NCBI GenBank assembly: GCA_903922735.1
Contig: CAIXUZ010000031.1
Span: forward strand, 1 to 54,270
Source of the DNA: an uncultured Verrucomicrobia subdivision 3 bacterium
GTDB taxonomy: Bacteria; Verrucomicrobiota; Verrucomicrobiia; Limisphaerales; UBA11358
Direction: 5' to 3'
Length of the DNA: 54,270 bases
Shown here: in pieces, positions 1 to 9,000 of the stretch
Numbering within the stretch: position 1 is the first letter of the stretch
Layout of the letters: each line of letters opens with the position of its first letter
Translations under genes and position numbers: made by a program
The notes under the pieces: model-generated
The model's input: only the letters and a program-made list of their open reading frames with translations
Told to the model about the DNA's origin: nothing
Database searches by the model: none

Positions 1-3000
1 GGCTTTCGGAAACAAGTTCTAGTTTCTGCCCGGTGACGGGACAGCGCAGTAACGGCAGCAGTTCTTCCAACCGCCGCCGGTGGCGCGGACGCGGTTCGGT
101 ACCATCGGTGATCAGCGGTTGACCAGCTTCGGTCGCTGAGGCCGGTGGCGTGACTAACGTGGTGGTGAGTTGGGATGTGCTCAACCAAGGATGCAGGGCC
201 TGTATTTCCAAACTGAGGCGTCTGCGATTACCTTCGATTTCAGTCTGAGTTCGCAACATGGACTGCTGATGCACCCGATAGCGTGCGAGCACCTCCGGCA
301 CCCAAACGCCCCACAGCCCCTCTTCCACGAAACGACACCATAATTCGTAGTCTTCCCAACCCATGACGGTCATGCGTTGGTAGCCACCCGCCTTGGCCCA
401 GGCAGCCCGCCGAATCAGTGACATGGCGTCAATATAATTAATGCCCGCGAAACGACCCGGCTTCCACGGGTTCGCACTAATCGTCCCTTCGCCATCACCA
501 AATAGTTGAATGGTAGGGTAAGCAACGGCCGCGCCGGTTTTCCGAATGGTCTCCAAACATCGCTCCAAACATCGGGGCAGAATCACGTTGTCCGCATCCA
601 AGGGCAGGATGAATGGGGCGCTGGCGAAAATGAAGCCGGCGTTCCGGGTGTGTGCGAGACCGAAGTTCCGCCGGTTTTTGAGCAGAGTAACGTGGGTGAA
701 CCTTCCAGAATTCTGACGCAGCCATGCCTCGGCAATATGCAGCGAATCATCAGTGGAGCAGTCTTCCACCACCACGAGATCCAAGTTTGGCAGCGTCTGG
801 GCCTTCACGGATTCGAGCGCTTCCACCACGTGTGCGGCATAGTTGTAGAGTGGGATGACCACAGCGACCTCGCTATGTGCCGCCGTGCCGGATTCGAACA
901 TCACATCGAATTCAGATGTCTCTGGCGGTGATCGCCGTGGCGCGGCGGCGCGGCGCAACTCAAGTTCGAACCACTGGGCGGCAGACGACCCCTGACCCGT
1001 GATCATCTGCTCGAAAACCCCGCAAGCGAGTTCCGCCCGACGTTCAGAGCCGAAGCGCCATAGCACATCCAAGCCGGCAACCTGGCCCATGCGCCGGCGC
1101 ATTTCCGGTTCCGTCACGAGGCGTTTCAGGGCGGCATACCATTCCTCGCGGCTGCCGGCCAGGAAGCCGGATTTCCCGTTCTGGATAGCACCCGCATACG
1201 GCACCGTGGGTGAAGCGATCGTGGGCACGTCCGCGAGCGCCGCCTCGAAATATTTCAACTCGCTCTTCGCCTCGCAGAAGACATTGCCCGTCTCCAGCGG
1301 AGCCAGGTTGACGTCAAATCGCGCCAAAATCGTGGGTAACTGCTCCCAAGCGGCCCATGGCTGCCACTCGATTTGCGCATCCAATCCGTCCAGTTCGGGA
1401 AACTCATGGAGATCAAGGCAGCCAGTTTGATCGGTCGCATGTTCCATCCGGAACAACACCAGACGGCATTCCGGATGTTCGCGCAGAATCCGCCCCACCG
1501 CCGGCGCGGCGCAGGCGAAGTCGCGCTGGTGGGTTCGTGAACCTCCAGCATAACCGATCCGTATCAGACCGTCGAAACCGCCTCGCCGCCGGGCCGAGAA
1601 GGCTTGACGGCTGGTAAAGTAACGCTTCTCATCGAAGCCGTTGGGAAGCACAACCGTGATCTTATTAAACTCCCGCATTGCCGCCGCCAACGGCTTCGTG
1701 GGGCAGGTGCAAAAGTCCGCCGCAAACATCGTTTTCTGGATTAGGCGAAAATAGTTGGCGATCGCTTCCTCGGTAAATCCTTGCGACCGGATGCCGTCAA
1801 TAATAGTCGCTTTGGCCAAGGATGGGTCAATCATCAGATCGTCCACGTCAAACACCAACTTCCCACCATTCATTTTTAAGAAGGTAATCGCATCATCAAG
1901 CGCATCAGACCAAGGTGCTCTCCAGACAACCACCACATGAGCCGTCTCAATCAATGACCGGTTTTGGCGGATTTGTTCACTTCGAAGGATCTGAACACTA
2001 TGACCGCAGTTTGCTAGCGCGTCAGCATACATTTGCACCCGATAGAAATGACCGGGCGTATCGGGTTCACCTGAAATGTAAACGATGCGCATTTTACCCG
2101 ATTCGATCAACTCAGGGTTGCCGGCTTGGTTGAAATAACCGATGGCTTGAGGTTGCAACCGATGCCCGAACAAAATGCTGAACAGCTTTTTTTTGCGTTT
2201 GCGAAACGAGCGCTTCAACTTCCGCCAAAAACCGTATTTTTGTGGTTCCACCACCCCTGCAGGGCGAAACCCGCTCATCCCCTTATTAATTTTTTTATCC
2301 TGTGCCGCCGTTTCAGCCGCTCCAGGTGGGCGCACCCGGTCCATAAGGCTTTTACGACGCTTGCGAACCGACCGCTCCAACTTTTTAAGGAAGCTCATAT
2401 GAACCGCTTTATTTTCACGCTGAAGCCTTTCCAACTCCGCCTGTTTCCGGCTATTTTCACGCTGCAGTCTTTCCAACTCAATTTGTGTCTCACTAAATAC
2501 GGCGCGAACGCCAATCCCATTCCCAAGGCCAGAATAAATATTCCGTATTTTTTCAGCCAGTTGAGGCTGGTTGGTCGTGGCGAAGAGATTGTGGATTGGA
2601 TCTGGAAACGAGCTGCCAACTCCTAAAATGCCCAACCCATGGCCATGGAAAAATTCAAAATGTGGATACTGGTCAGCCAATTCCCGCCATAGCCTCCAAA
2701 CTCCGAAATCACCTTCATGCACATTCGTATCGTGAAACAGAATAATTCCGCGGTTTGACATCTTCGGGAGCCAACTCTCAAAGTCATGCTTAACAGCTTC
2801 GTAGGTGTGAAGCCCGTCGATATGGAGCAGGTCAATTGATCCGTCGGGAAATTTGGCTAATGCCAGATCAAAAGTTGACCGGATCAAATTTGAAAATCCA
2901 GAGTAATGTTTTTGATTGTGATCCAAAACCGCTGTAAACACATCTTCGCCATAAATCCCTGCCTGTTCATCCCCTTGCCAAGTATCCACGGCATAGCATT

Positions 3001-3226
3001 TGGCATCAATTTGATGCCTTTCCACACTCTGGCAGAATGCCATGTAAGAAAATCCCCAATGGGATCCCAGTTCCACCAGACAACGAGGTTGGTGAACTTC
3101 AGTTAACCAGAAGGCAAATGGCCCGTGTTCAAACCATGCAGATCCATTGGGAAGCCACACTGGCATCCAAAAGCTGGACGGCGAGAGAAAATTTAGCGGG
3201 TTGTTCTGTTCCTGAATTTTATTCAT
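1..3226 (-). CDS. Giant methyltransferase-glycosyltransferase fusion, partial at window edge
   Basis: I read one uninterrupted frame from an ATG at 3226 to the window edge, at least 1,075 codons with no stop reached. Residues about 40-210 form a class I SAM-methyltransferase domain (VELGSHWGFSYMAF, then LLHIDGLHTYEAV and ILFHDTNVHEGDFGVWRLW). A coiled coil follows at about 247-275, then a very basic linker (277-378). A GT4/GT1-type glycosyltransferase starts near residue 379 (MRIVYISGEPDTPGHF; later CEAKSELKYFEAALADVPT). A GT2 domain starts near 784 (VAVVIPLYN, DCSTDDS, LPLDADN). The last visible residues (LLRCPVTGQKLEL, about 1057 on) look like a Trm112-type zinc-binding start, so a further methyltransferase domain may lie outside. 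It probably builds and methylates a surface polysaccharide. It begins 1 nt after the stop of the GT2 gene upstream, so is likely co-transcribed with it. Substrate unknown. Confidence 0.85.
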   Translation of the reverse strand, partial: MNKIQEQNNPLNFLSPSSFWMPVWLPNGSAWFEHGPFAFWLTEVHQPRCLVELGSHWGFSYMAFCQSVERHQIDAKCYAVDTWQGDEQAGIYGEDVFTAVLDHNQKHYSGFSNLIRSTFDLALAKFPDGSIDLLHIDGLHTYEAVKHDFESWLPKMSNRGIILFHDTNVHEGDFGVWRLWRELADQYPHFEFFHGHGLGILGVGSSFPDPIHNLFATTNQPQLAEKIRNIYSGLGNGIGVRAVFSETQIELERLQRENSRKQAELERLQRENKAVHMSFLKKLERSVRKRRKSLMDRVRPPGAAETAAQDKKINKGMSGFRPAGVVEPQKYGFWRKLKRSFRKRKKKLFSILFGHRLQPQAIGYFNQAGNPELIESGKMRIVYISGEPDTPGHFYRVQMYADALANCGHSVQILRSEQIRQNRSLIETAHVVVVWRAPWSDALDDAITFLKMNGGKLVFDVDDLMIDPSLAKATIIDGIRSQGFTEEAIANYFRLIQKTMFAADFCTCPTKPLAAAMREFNKITVVLPNGFDEKRYFTSRQAFSARRRGGFDGLIRIGYAGGSRTHQRDFACAAPAVGRILREHPECRLVLFRMEHATDQTGCLDLHEFPELDGLDAQIEWQPWAAWEQLPTILARFDVNLAPLETGNVFCEAKSELKYFEAALADVPTIASPTVPYAGAIQNGKSGFLAGSREEWYAALKRLVTEPEMRRRMGQVAGLDVLWRFGSERRAELACGVFEQMITGQGSSAAQWFELELRRAAAPRRSPPETSEFDVMFESGTAAHSEVAVVIPLYNYAAHVVEALESVKAQTLPNLDLVVVEDCSTDDSLHIAEAWLRQNSGRFTHVTLLKNRRNFGLAHTRNAGFIFASAPFILPLDADNVILPRCLERCLETIRKTGAAVAYPTIQLFGDGEGTISANPWKPGRFAGINYIDAMSLIRRAAWAKAGGYQRMTVMGWEDYELWCRFVEEGLWGVWVPEVLARYRVHQQSMLRTQTEIEGNRRRLSLEIQALHPWLSTSQLTTTLVTPPASATEAGQPLITDGTEPRPRHRRRLEELLPLLRCPVTGQKLELVSES

Positions 3227-3227
3227 T

Positions 3228-4127
3228 TTATTTCAAAAAATTGGTGATTTTGTGTTTCAACCAGCAAGTCCAAAACCATCCCCGGCCCAACTGCCTCATC
3301 GTCTCGGCTTGCAACGCCAGCATTTCAGGGGCATCACTCTTCCGACAGCCGCGCAGCAAGTGGAACCGCACTTCCCGCTTTACTTGCTGGCTGACCCATG
3401 GTTTGGCGAGATATTTCTTCATCAACAGCAATTGCTCCTGATTGGCAAAACTGGCTCGATGATTTTTGACTGTCGCCTGATCGGCATGCCGCCGAAATGC
3501 CGCCAACGGTTTCGGAACATAGCCCAAATCTCCCTGTTCCAGCAGCTGGAAGAAAAATTCCAAATCCACAATCTGGCGGTATTGGGAGTTAAAACCCATT
3601 GTCGCCTGGCGCTGACGAAACATGACCACTGTCGGCTCCCCAATCAGATTACCGCAGTGCTTCAAACAGCGCATCACGACTTGCCGTCCATTGCTGACGC
3701 CCGCGGGAAAATTGTCGCGGGTTTCCAGAATGCTTGAATGTTCATCAATAACCTGTGACGCCGAGGCGACCAAAATGATGCCGGGCTGGCCGTCCAACGT
3801 TTCAGCCATCATCCTCACCGCCGAGGGGGAAAGCAGCTTGTCATCCTGAAAGACAAATTTAATGTATTCCCCGTGAGCTGATTGCAACAAACAGTTCCAA
3901 TTCTCCACCAGACCGAGGTTTTGAGGGTTTCTCCACCACCGAATGCGCGCGTCGCGCGCGGCATAATCTGTCAGCAAAGCTACGGAACCATCCGTTGAGC
4001 CGTCATCCGCAATCAAAATTTCCAGGGGCTCGTAATCTTGGTCGAGGATGGAATCGAGACACTCTCGCAAAAACCTCTCGCCGTTATAGACCGGCACCAG
4101 AATGCTTACCAAGGAGGCGTTGGCCAT
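3228..4127 (-). CDS. Family 2 glycosyltransferase
   Basis: A 299-residue GT-A-fold family 2 glycosyltransferase. The N-terminal nucleotide-binding motif is VSILVPVYNGERFLRECLDS, followed by LIADDGSTDGS and FVFQDDKLLSPSA, the D-x-D-like metal/UDP-sugar site. No membrane segment is apparent, so it is probably cytosolic or peripheral. It transfers a sugar from a nucleotide-sugar donor to a glycan acceptor that the sequence does not identify. It lies between the paralogous GT2 gene upstream (3-nt gap) and the giant glycosyltransferase fusion downstream (1-nt gap), so the three minus-strand genes look like one operon. It resembles its upstream neighbour along its whole length, including an AKPW motif in the C-terminal part, which points to tandem duplication. 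Confidence 0.88.
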   Translation of the reverse strand: MANASLVSILVPVYNGERFLRECLDSILDQDYEPLEILIADDGSTDGSVALLTDYAARDARIRWWRNPQNLGLVENWNCLLQSAHGEYIKFVFQDDKLLSPSAVRMMAETLDGQPGIILVASASQVIDEHSSILETRDNFPAGVSNGRQVVMRCLKHCGNLIGEPTVVMFRQRQATMGFNSQYRQIVDLEFFFQLLEQGDLGYVPKPLAAFRRHADQATVKNHRASFANQEQLLLMKKYLAKPWVSQQVKREVRFHLLRGCRKSDAPEMLALQAETMRQLGRGWFWTCWLKHKITNFLK

Positions 4128-4130
4128 ATC

Positions 4131-5096
4131 TCAATTTTTTCTTGGAAAGTATATTTTGTTATTTTCAGCATCCCTAGCAATAAAATAACGCAGCTTTAGT
4201 CGTCGAGAAAGTTTTTGAAACGGGCGCATCATCTTGTGTTTCAACCATTGCCAGACAAAACTGCGCGGCGACAACCGGGACATCATGGCGGTAGTCAGAA
4301 GTTCCGCCTGGGGGCCATAACTTTTCTTTAGATAATAGATTTGAGCGAACAACATTCTTGAGGTCGCGGAAGTCTGGAGCCAAGGTTTCGCATAATAAAT
4401 TTCCATAAAAACCAGGTGCTCATGACTCGCAGAAGAACCGGGCATGGCGTTTTTGGCCGTCTGCTGAGTTTCGTGAACCCGCCAGGTGGCCAAGTCTTCA
4501 GCCAGATAAAAGAACTCTCCCTGCTCCAAAAGATGGCACCACATTTCAAAATCCAGATAACCGACAAAACGGCTGTCAAACCCACGTTTGGCGGAACTGC
4601 GACGAAACATCGTCAGTGTGGGTTGGCCAACAAGGTTGGTATTTTGTTCCAAACTGGCGACAATCGTTCGCCGACCGTCATAAAGCCCGGACTGATGGAA
4701 TAAAATGGTTGGGCTTGATTTCGCGCCAGTGAGATGCTGCCGACACCCCACCAGCACAGCGGAAGCGTTCTCATCTAACGCGTCCGCCATTTTCCGGATG
4801 GCTGAAAGGGAAAGCAATTTGTCGTCCGCATGGACAAATTTGACATATTCGCCACATGCCTGTAGCAAACAAAAGTTATGATTAGGAACGAAACCGAGGT
4901 TTTTTGAATTCTGCCACCAGCGGATGCGGGAATCGCGAGTGGCGTAGTCTTTTATCACCGACAAGGTGCCATCGGTGGAACTGTCATCGGAAACAAGAAT
5001 TTCCATGTCGTCGAAATCCTGCGCCAACACAGAGTCAAGGCATTCTGCGAGGTGCCGCTCTGAATTATAGGTTGGAATCAGGACGCTGACTTTCAT
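4131..5096 (-). CDS. Family 2 glycosyltransferase
   Basis: A 321-residue GT2 enzyme. The start reads VSVLIPTYNSERHLAECLDS, then ILVSDDSSTDGTL and FVHADDKLLSLSA, which supply the nucleotide and divalent-metal contacts expected of the GT-A fold. The C-terminal half shares IYYAKPWLQ and neighbouring residues with the next gene, so the two are close paralogues. It is the first gene of the minus-strand glycan operon, and its start at 5096 faces the GT9 gene on the other strand across about 100 bp that should hold divergent promoters. Its role is assigned to the family only. The donor and acceptor sugars cannot be told from the sequence. Confidence 0.88.
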   Translation of the reverse strand: MKVSVLIPTYNSERHLAECLDSVLAQDFDDMEILVSDDSSTDGTLSVIKDYATRDSRIRWWQNSKNLGFVPNHNFCLLQACGEYVKFVHADDKLLSLSAIRKMADALDENASAVLVGCRQHLTGAKSSPTILFHQSGLYDGRRTIVASLEQNTNLVGQPTLTMFRRSSAKRGFDSRFVGYLDFEMWCHLLEQGEFFYLAEDLATWRVHETQQTAKNAMPGSSASHEHLVFMEIYYAKPWLQTSATSRMLFAQIYYLKKSYGPQAELLTTAMMSRLSPRSFVWQWLKHKMMRPFQKLSRRLKLRYFIARDAENNKIYFPRKN

Positions 5097-5199
5097 GTGC
5101 TTGATTGTATCCGGAACAAGTTTGGAAACCCAATAACTTTAAATCCAACCGGGTGCCCATAGGCTGCGGATTTGATTGTAAAATCGGATATTGAAAGCG

Positions 5200-6297
5200 A
5201 TGGTATTTTTCAATTATCATCGGTTTTTGGTGGATAACCAAACTAATCCGCTGATGATGGCATCCAGCCCCGAACATTTTTTCCAGCGCACCCGCCACGC
5301 CCGCAAAGTCATGGTGCTTGATCTTGGTTTTCTGGGCGACACGGTGCATCTGCTGCCCGCGCTCTGGCTGGTGCGGCAGGCGCATCCGCGGGCAGAATTG
5401 CACGCCGCCGTCGCTGCACACGTCACCTCGCTCATGGATTGCGTGCCGTGGGTCGACCGCGTCTGGGGCTACATGCGCTATCCGCGCCACGCCACGCTGC
5501 GCGAAAATTTTCAAATGGTCGCGCGCCTGCGCCGCGAAAAGTTTGACGTGGTCATCAACCTTAACGGCTCTGACCGGTCAAGCTGGCTGACGTTTTTGAG
5601 CGGCGCACGCGAGCGGCTGGGCCGGCGGCCCAGCGATGGCGGCCCGCCGTTATGGAAACAGATGTTCACCGCGCATGTCGCGCACCCGTTCGCCGAGGAG
5701 CCGGTTTATCTGCAACGCTGCCGCTGTCTGGAAAAAGCCGGCTTCCCGTTCACACCACCGGAATTTCACACGCAGGTTGATCCGGCCGGTTTGCGCGCGG
5801 CGGAAATTTCCAGCGCGGATCGCGGAACTTATTTTCACCTCAGCCCTTTCACCACGGCGGATTCCAAGGAACTGCCGCCGGCGCAGCTGGCGGAATTGAT
5901 CGCCGCCCTCGCGAAGAGCTTCCCCCAAAAGAAACTCGTGCTGTCCTGCGCGCCGACGCGGCGCGAGTTGGAAAAAATGGGGCAGCTCCTGACCCGGCTG
6001 CCAGAAAAACCGTGGCGAGTGCTCGCCGGCAATCTGAATCTGATACAGCTGGCGACCGTCATCCAAAACAGCGCGGTGCATTTCTGCGGCGACACCGGAC
6101 CGTTCCATCTGGCCGTGATGACGAATACACCAACGGTCGCGTGGTTCTGGCCCAATCCCGGCATCCGCCAATGGTTGCCGGTGGATGAAAAATTCCGCGT
6201 GCTGGTCGGCGCGAACACGCCGGGTGCGCCCTTTCTTGGCCGCATCGCCACGAACGAATTGGTTGCCGCTGCGCAATCCGTTTTGAAATTCCCGTGA
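5200..6297 (+). CDS. Family 9 glycosyltransferase (heptosyltransferase-like)
   Basis: A GT9-family protein of about 365 residues, related to ADP-heptose:LPS heptosyltransferases WaaC/WaaF/WaaQ. The N-terminal Rossmann motif is VMVLDLGFLGDTVHLLPALW, and the C-terminal donor-binding half contains FHLSPFTTADSKELPPAQ and the family hallmark HFCGDTGPFHLAVMTNTPTV. Enzymes of this family add heptose or a related sugar to LPS core at the inner membrane. The start is uncertain: the frame opens at a TTG (5191), with ATG codons at 5200 and at 5254/5257, and the conserved domain begins only after these, so I chose 5200. It heads a plus-strand run of four glycosyltransferase genes. Confidence 0.85.
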   Translation: MVFFNYHRFLVDNQTNPLMMASSPEHFFQRTRHARKVMVLDLGFLGDTVHLLPALWLVRQAHPRAELHAAVAAHVTSLMDCVPWVDRVWGYMRYPRHATLRENFQMVARLRREKFDVVINLNGSDRSSWLTFLSGARERLGRRPSDGGPPLWKQMFTAHVAHPFAEEPVYLQRCRCLEKAGFPFTPPEFHTQVDPAGLRAAEISSADRGTYFHLSPFTTADSKELPPAQLAELIAALAKSFPQKKLVLSCAPTRRELEKMGQLLTRLPEKPWRVLAGNLNLIQLATVIQNSAVHFCGDTGPFHLAVMTNTPTVAWFWPNPGIRQWLPVDEKFRVLVGANTPGAPFLGRIATNELVAAAQSVLKFP

Positions 6298-6325
6298 ACT
6301 TGGCTAAAATCCGCGCAACAAATTC

Positions 6326-7105
6326 ATGAGCAAACTGCCCATTTCCGTCTGTATCATCGCCGGCAACGAGGCCGCCCGCATCGGCCAAACCCTTAAAAGC
6401 GTGGCCGACTGGGCTGGTGAAATAATTGTGGTGCTCAACATCGAGGTGAATGACGGCACCGATACCATCGCCGAATCCTTGGGTGCCAGGGTTTTCCGAG
6501 AACCGTGGCGGGGGTTTCTCAAGCAGAAAAACTCCGCCTCGGAAAAATGCCGGCAACCCTGGCTGCTCAATCTGGATGCCGATGAGATTGTCACGCCTGA
6601 ATTGCAGAAGGAAATTGCCGCAGTTGTCAGCCAGAATCCAGCGCCGTTTGCCGCCTACGAATTTCCACGGTGCGCCTTTTACTGCGGACGCTGGATCCGC
6701 CATGGCGACTGGTATCCCGACCGCGTCCTGCGACTGTGGCGGCGGGGAGAAGCGCATTGGGGCGGCATCGAGCCGCACACCCATCTGGAAGTGAACGGCA
6801 AGGTGGGCCGCCTGCGCGCCGACCTGCTGCACTTCACCAACGAAAACATCGCCCGCCACATCTCAAAAATCGCGTTCAATCACGCCGCCTTCGTGAGCCG
6901 CCGCCGGGCTGGCGGTCGATCGGCCAGTTTTTTCGAACTCGCGCTCCGCCCACCATGGCGTTTTATTCGCGCGTATTTTCTTCGGCTCGGTTTTTTAGAT
7001 GGCTGGCAGGGATTTTACATCGCGAACCTAAGCGCCTTTTCCACTCTGACCAAGTATGTGATGGTTCGTGAGGCGGAACAGGATCAACCTCCCTTCCCGC
7101 AATGA
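6326..7105 (+). CDS. Family 2 glycosyltransferase, KdtX/WaaE-like
   Basis: A 259-residue GT2 enzyme of the LPS-core type (WaaE/KdtX-like beta-glucosyltransferases). Visible motifs are ISVCIIAGNEAARIGQTLKS, then LNLDADEIVTPELQKEI holding the DxD-like site, and WYPDRVLRLWRRGEAHW, which is characteristic of this subgroup. The family transfers glucose or a related sugar to an inner-core heptose. Here the acceptor is inferred only from the two flanking GT9 genes. The last codons overlap the start of the next gene by 4 nt (ATGA), a sign of translational coupling. The hydrophobic tail around residues 205-245 may sit on the membrane. Confidence 0.87.
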   Translation: MSKLPISVCIIAGNEAARIGQTLKSVADWAGEIIVVLNIEVNDGTDTIAESLGARVFREPWRGFLKQKNSASEKCRQPWLLNLDADEIVTPELQKEIAAVVSQNPAPFAAYEFPRCAFYCGRWIRHGDWYPDRVLRLWRRGEAHWGGIEPHTHLEVNGKVGRLRADLLHFTNENIARHISKIAFNHAAFVSRRRAGGRSASFFELALRPPWRFIRAYFLRLGFLDGWQGFYIANLSAFSTLTKYVMVREAEQDQPPFPQ

Positions 7106-7908
7106 AACCGGCTCCGGGCATCTCGCTGGTCATCAGCACTTTCAATCAGCCGGATTATCTGGCGAAAGGGCTGGCCAGTCTGCGGCGGCAAACCCATCAG
7201 CCGGAAGAAATTATCATCTCTGACGACGGTTCGGGCGAGGCAACCCGCGAACTGGTCCAAAAATTTGCCGCCGGTTCGCCGGTGCCGGTAAAACATGTTT
7301 GGCATCCGCACAATGGTTTCCGCAAAACCGTCATCCTTAACAAAACCGTTGCCGCGGCCACGGGCAGTTACCTTGTTTTTACCGATGGCGACTGCGTGCC
7401 GCATCCCCAATTTCTAGCCGACCACGCCGCGCTGGCTGAAAAGAATTTCTGGGTGCAGGGCCGCCGCTGTTTTGTGCGCGAGGAATTTGTTTCCGCTTTT
7501 GAAGTGGAAGAAATTCCTGCGTTTGGCTGGATGCTGGCCGGTAAAATCACCGGCGCGACCAAGGGCGTGCGCTGGCCACTGGCCATCATCCGCCGCGACA
7601 CGAAACAACGCGGTATCATCGGCTGCAACATGGCGTTCTGGCGCGACGACATCGTGGCGGTGAACGGCTTTGACGAGGATTACACCGGCTGGGGCACCGG
7701 CGAAGATTCGGACATCGGCACGCGGCTTTATCACTTGGGCCGGCAGCGAAAATTTGTTTATGGCCGCGCGATCACGTTTCATCTGAATCACCCGCCGGCA
7801 CCGCGCGGACATCACGCCGCCAGTCTCGCGCGGCTGGCTGAGACCATCGCCAGCCGCAAAATCCGCTGTGAACACGGCCTTGACCGGCATTTGGCGGTGA
7901 AGCCATGA
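7102..7908 (+). CDS. Family 2 glycosyltransferase with galactosyltransferase-type C-terminus
   Basis: A 268-residue GT2 protein. The N-terminal half has ISLVISTFNQPDYLAKGLAS, IISDDGSGEATRELV and LVFTDGDCVPHPQF (DxD equivalent). The C-terminal half contains GCNMAFWRDDIVAVNGFDED followed by GWGTGEDSDIGTRL, the signature of the Glyco_transf_7C acceptor-binding region found in many bacterial polysaccharide glycosyltransferases. It overlaps the preceding GT2 gene by 4 nt, so is coupled to it. The 99 bp to the next gene contain a G+C-rich hairpin. Function beyond glycosyl transfer to a surface glycan is inferred. Confidence 0.87.
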   Translation: MKPAPGISLVISTFNQPDYLAKGLASLRRQTHQPEEIIISDDGSGEATRELVQKFAAGSPVPVKHVWHPHNGFRKTVILNKTVAAATGSYLVFTDGDCVPHPQFLADHAALAEKNFWVQGRRCFVREEFVSAFEVEEIPAFGWMLAGKITGATKGVRWPLAIIRRDTKQRGIIGCNMAFWRDDIVAVNGFDEDYTGWGTGEDSDIGTRLYHLGRQRKFVYGRAITFHLNHPPAPRGHHAASLARLAETIASRKIRCEHGLDRHLAVKP

Positions 7909-7933
7909 CACGGGCGCATTTATTCCGGGTGAT

Positions 7934-7970
7934 GCTGGGTGGGGGCGCGGAGCGACGCGCCCAGCCAGCC
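7934..7970 (+). repeat. GC-rich palindrome between glycosyltransferase genes
   Basis: The gap between the GT2 and GT9 genes holds an imperfect palindrome. Its core is GGGCGC and GCGCCC around an 8-nt loop, and the flanking GCTGG/CCAGC bases can extend it. There is no T-run, so it does not look like a classical terminator. It resembles the other short palindromic elements in this window and may be a REP-type unit. Confidence 0.45.
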
Positions 7971-8007
7971 ATACCGCCGGCGGAACTATTTTGATTTGCC
8001 CTTGCCG

Positions 8008-9000
8008 ATGGAAAATATTTTACTCATCCGCCTCAAGGCCATCGGTGATGTCGTGTTCACCCTGCCTGCTGTCATCGCGCTGCGCGAACATTTTCCCGCC
8101 GCCAAAATCACGTTTCTTACTTCCAACGAAAATGCGCCGCTGCTGCGCGGCTTCCGCGAGGTGAACGCAGTCATTGCGCTGGACCGCGCCGCGTTACGCG
8201 GCGGCAATCCATTGAAAATCGGATCGGAGTTTTTCGGACTGCTGCGCCGGGTTCGCACCGGAAGGTTTTCACTGGTGGCGGATTTTCAAGGTTTCGGTGA
8301 AACCGCATGGCTGGCACGTATTACTGGCGCACCGCAGCGCTGGGGCAATGTTTATGGCCCCGGCCGCAGTTGGGCTTACACCCGCGCCCTGATCCGCGAC
8401 GAAAATCTTCATCCGGCGGACTGGAACCTGCAAATGCTTGCCGCGTGCGGAGTCAAGCCAAACGTGATAGAAAACAAATTTTCGCTGCCCGCCGATGCGC
8501 TGGCCGCCGCGAAAAAGTTTTTCACAGAAAACAAACTTGATCCCGGCCAGCCAACACTGCTCATCCAGCCGTTCACCAGCACCGCGCAAAAAAACTGGCC
8601 GCTGGAAAATTTTGTAGCCGTGGCCCGGCACTGGCGAGAACGCGGGGTGCAGGTGATTTTTGTCGGCGGGCCGGCAGATCGTGAGCCGTTGGCAACGGTG
8701 CGCGCCGGACTTTTTTGCGTCGCCACCGGCCAACCACTGCTGGTTTCGGCGGGACTCGCGCAACTGGCCACACTCACGCTCGGCGGCGACAGCGGCCTCG
8801 GGCATCTGGCCGTTGCGCAGGGCAAGCGCGTCCTGATGCTGATGATGCACAAAAACCCCGGAGCCTGCGTGCCGTTCCAGCATCCTGACTGGGCGCTGGC
8901 GCCCGAAACGCCGGATCACATCCGGGGAATTTCCGTGGACGCTGTGCTGGCGGAAACCAGCAGAGTGCTTAATCCACTGGCAGGTAATGTTTCTTGTTGA
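8008..9000 (+). CDS. Family 9 glycosyltransferase (ADP-heptose:LPS heptosyltransferase-like)
   Basis: A 330-residue GT9 enzyme. It starts MENILLIRLKAIGDVVFTLP, the canonical heptosyltransferase N-terminus, and ends with the donor-site motifs LIQPFTSTAQKNWPLENFVA and LTLGGDSGLGHLAVAQGKRV. The frame remains open upstream to 7939, but that extension crosses a GC-rich palindrome and lacks family similarity, so I placed the start at the ATG at 8008. No good Shine-Dalgarno sequence precedes it. It probably adds a heptose-type sugar to the LPS core. Its 3' end overlaps the tail of the convergent GT2 gene by 32 bp. Confidence 0.9.
   Translation: MENILLIRLKAIGDVVFTLPAVIALREHFPAAKITFLTSNENAPLLRGFREVNAVIALDRAALRGGNPLKIGSEFFGLLRRVRTGRFSLVADFQGFGETAWLARITGAPQRWGNVYGPGRSWAYTRALIRDENLHPADWNLQMLAACGVKPNVIENKFSLPADALAAAKKFFTENKLDPGQPTLLIQPFTSTAQKNWPLENFVAVARHWRERGVQVIFVGGPADREPLATVRAGLFCVATGQPLLVSAGLAQLATLTLGGDSGLGHLAVAQGKRVLMLMMHKNPGACVPFQHPDWALAPETPDHIRGISVDAVLAETSRVLNPLAGNVSC

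Noticed and set aside
1..2092. Separate glycosyltransferase gene starting at ATG 2092
   Set aside because: The frame is continuous with the methyltransferase upstream to ATG 3226, and the linker (coiled coil and basic helices) reads through without a stop, so one protein is more likely.
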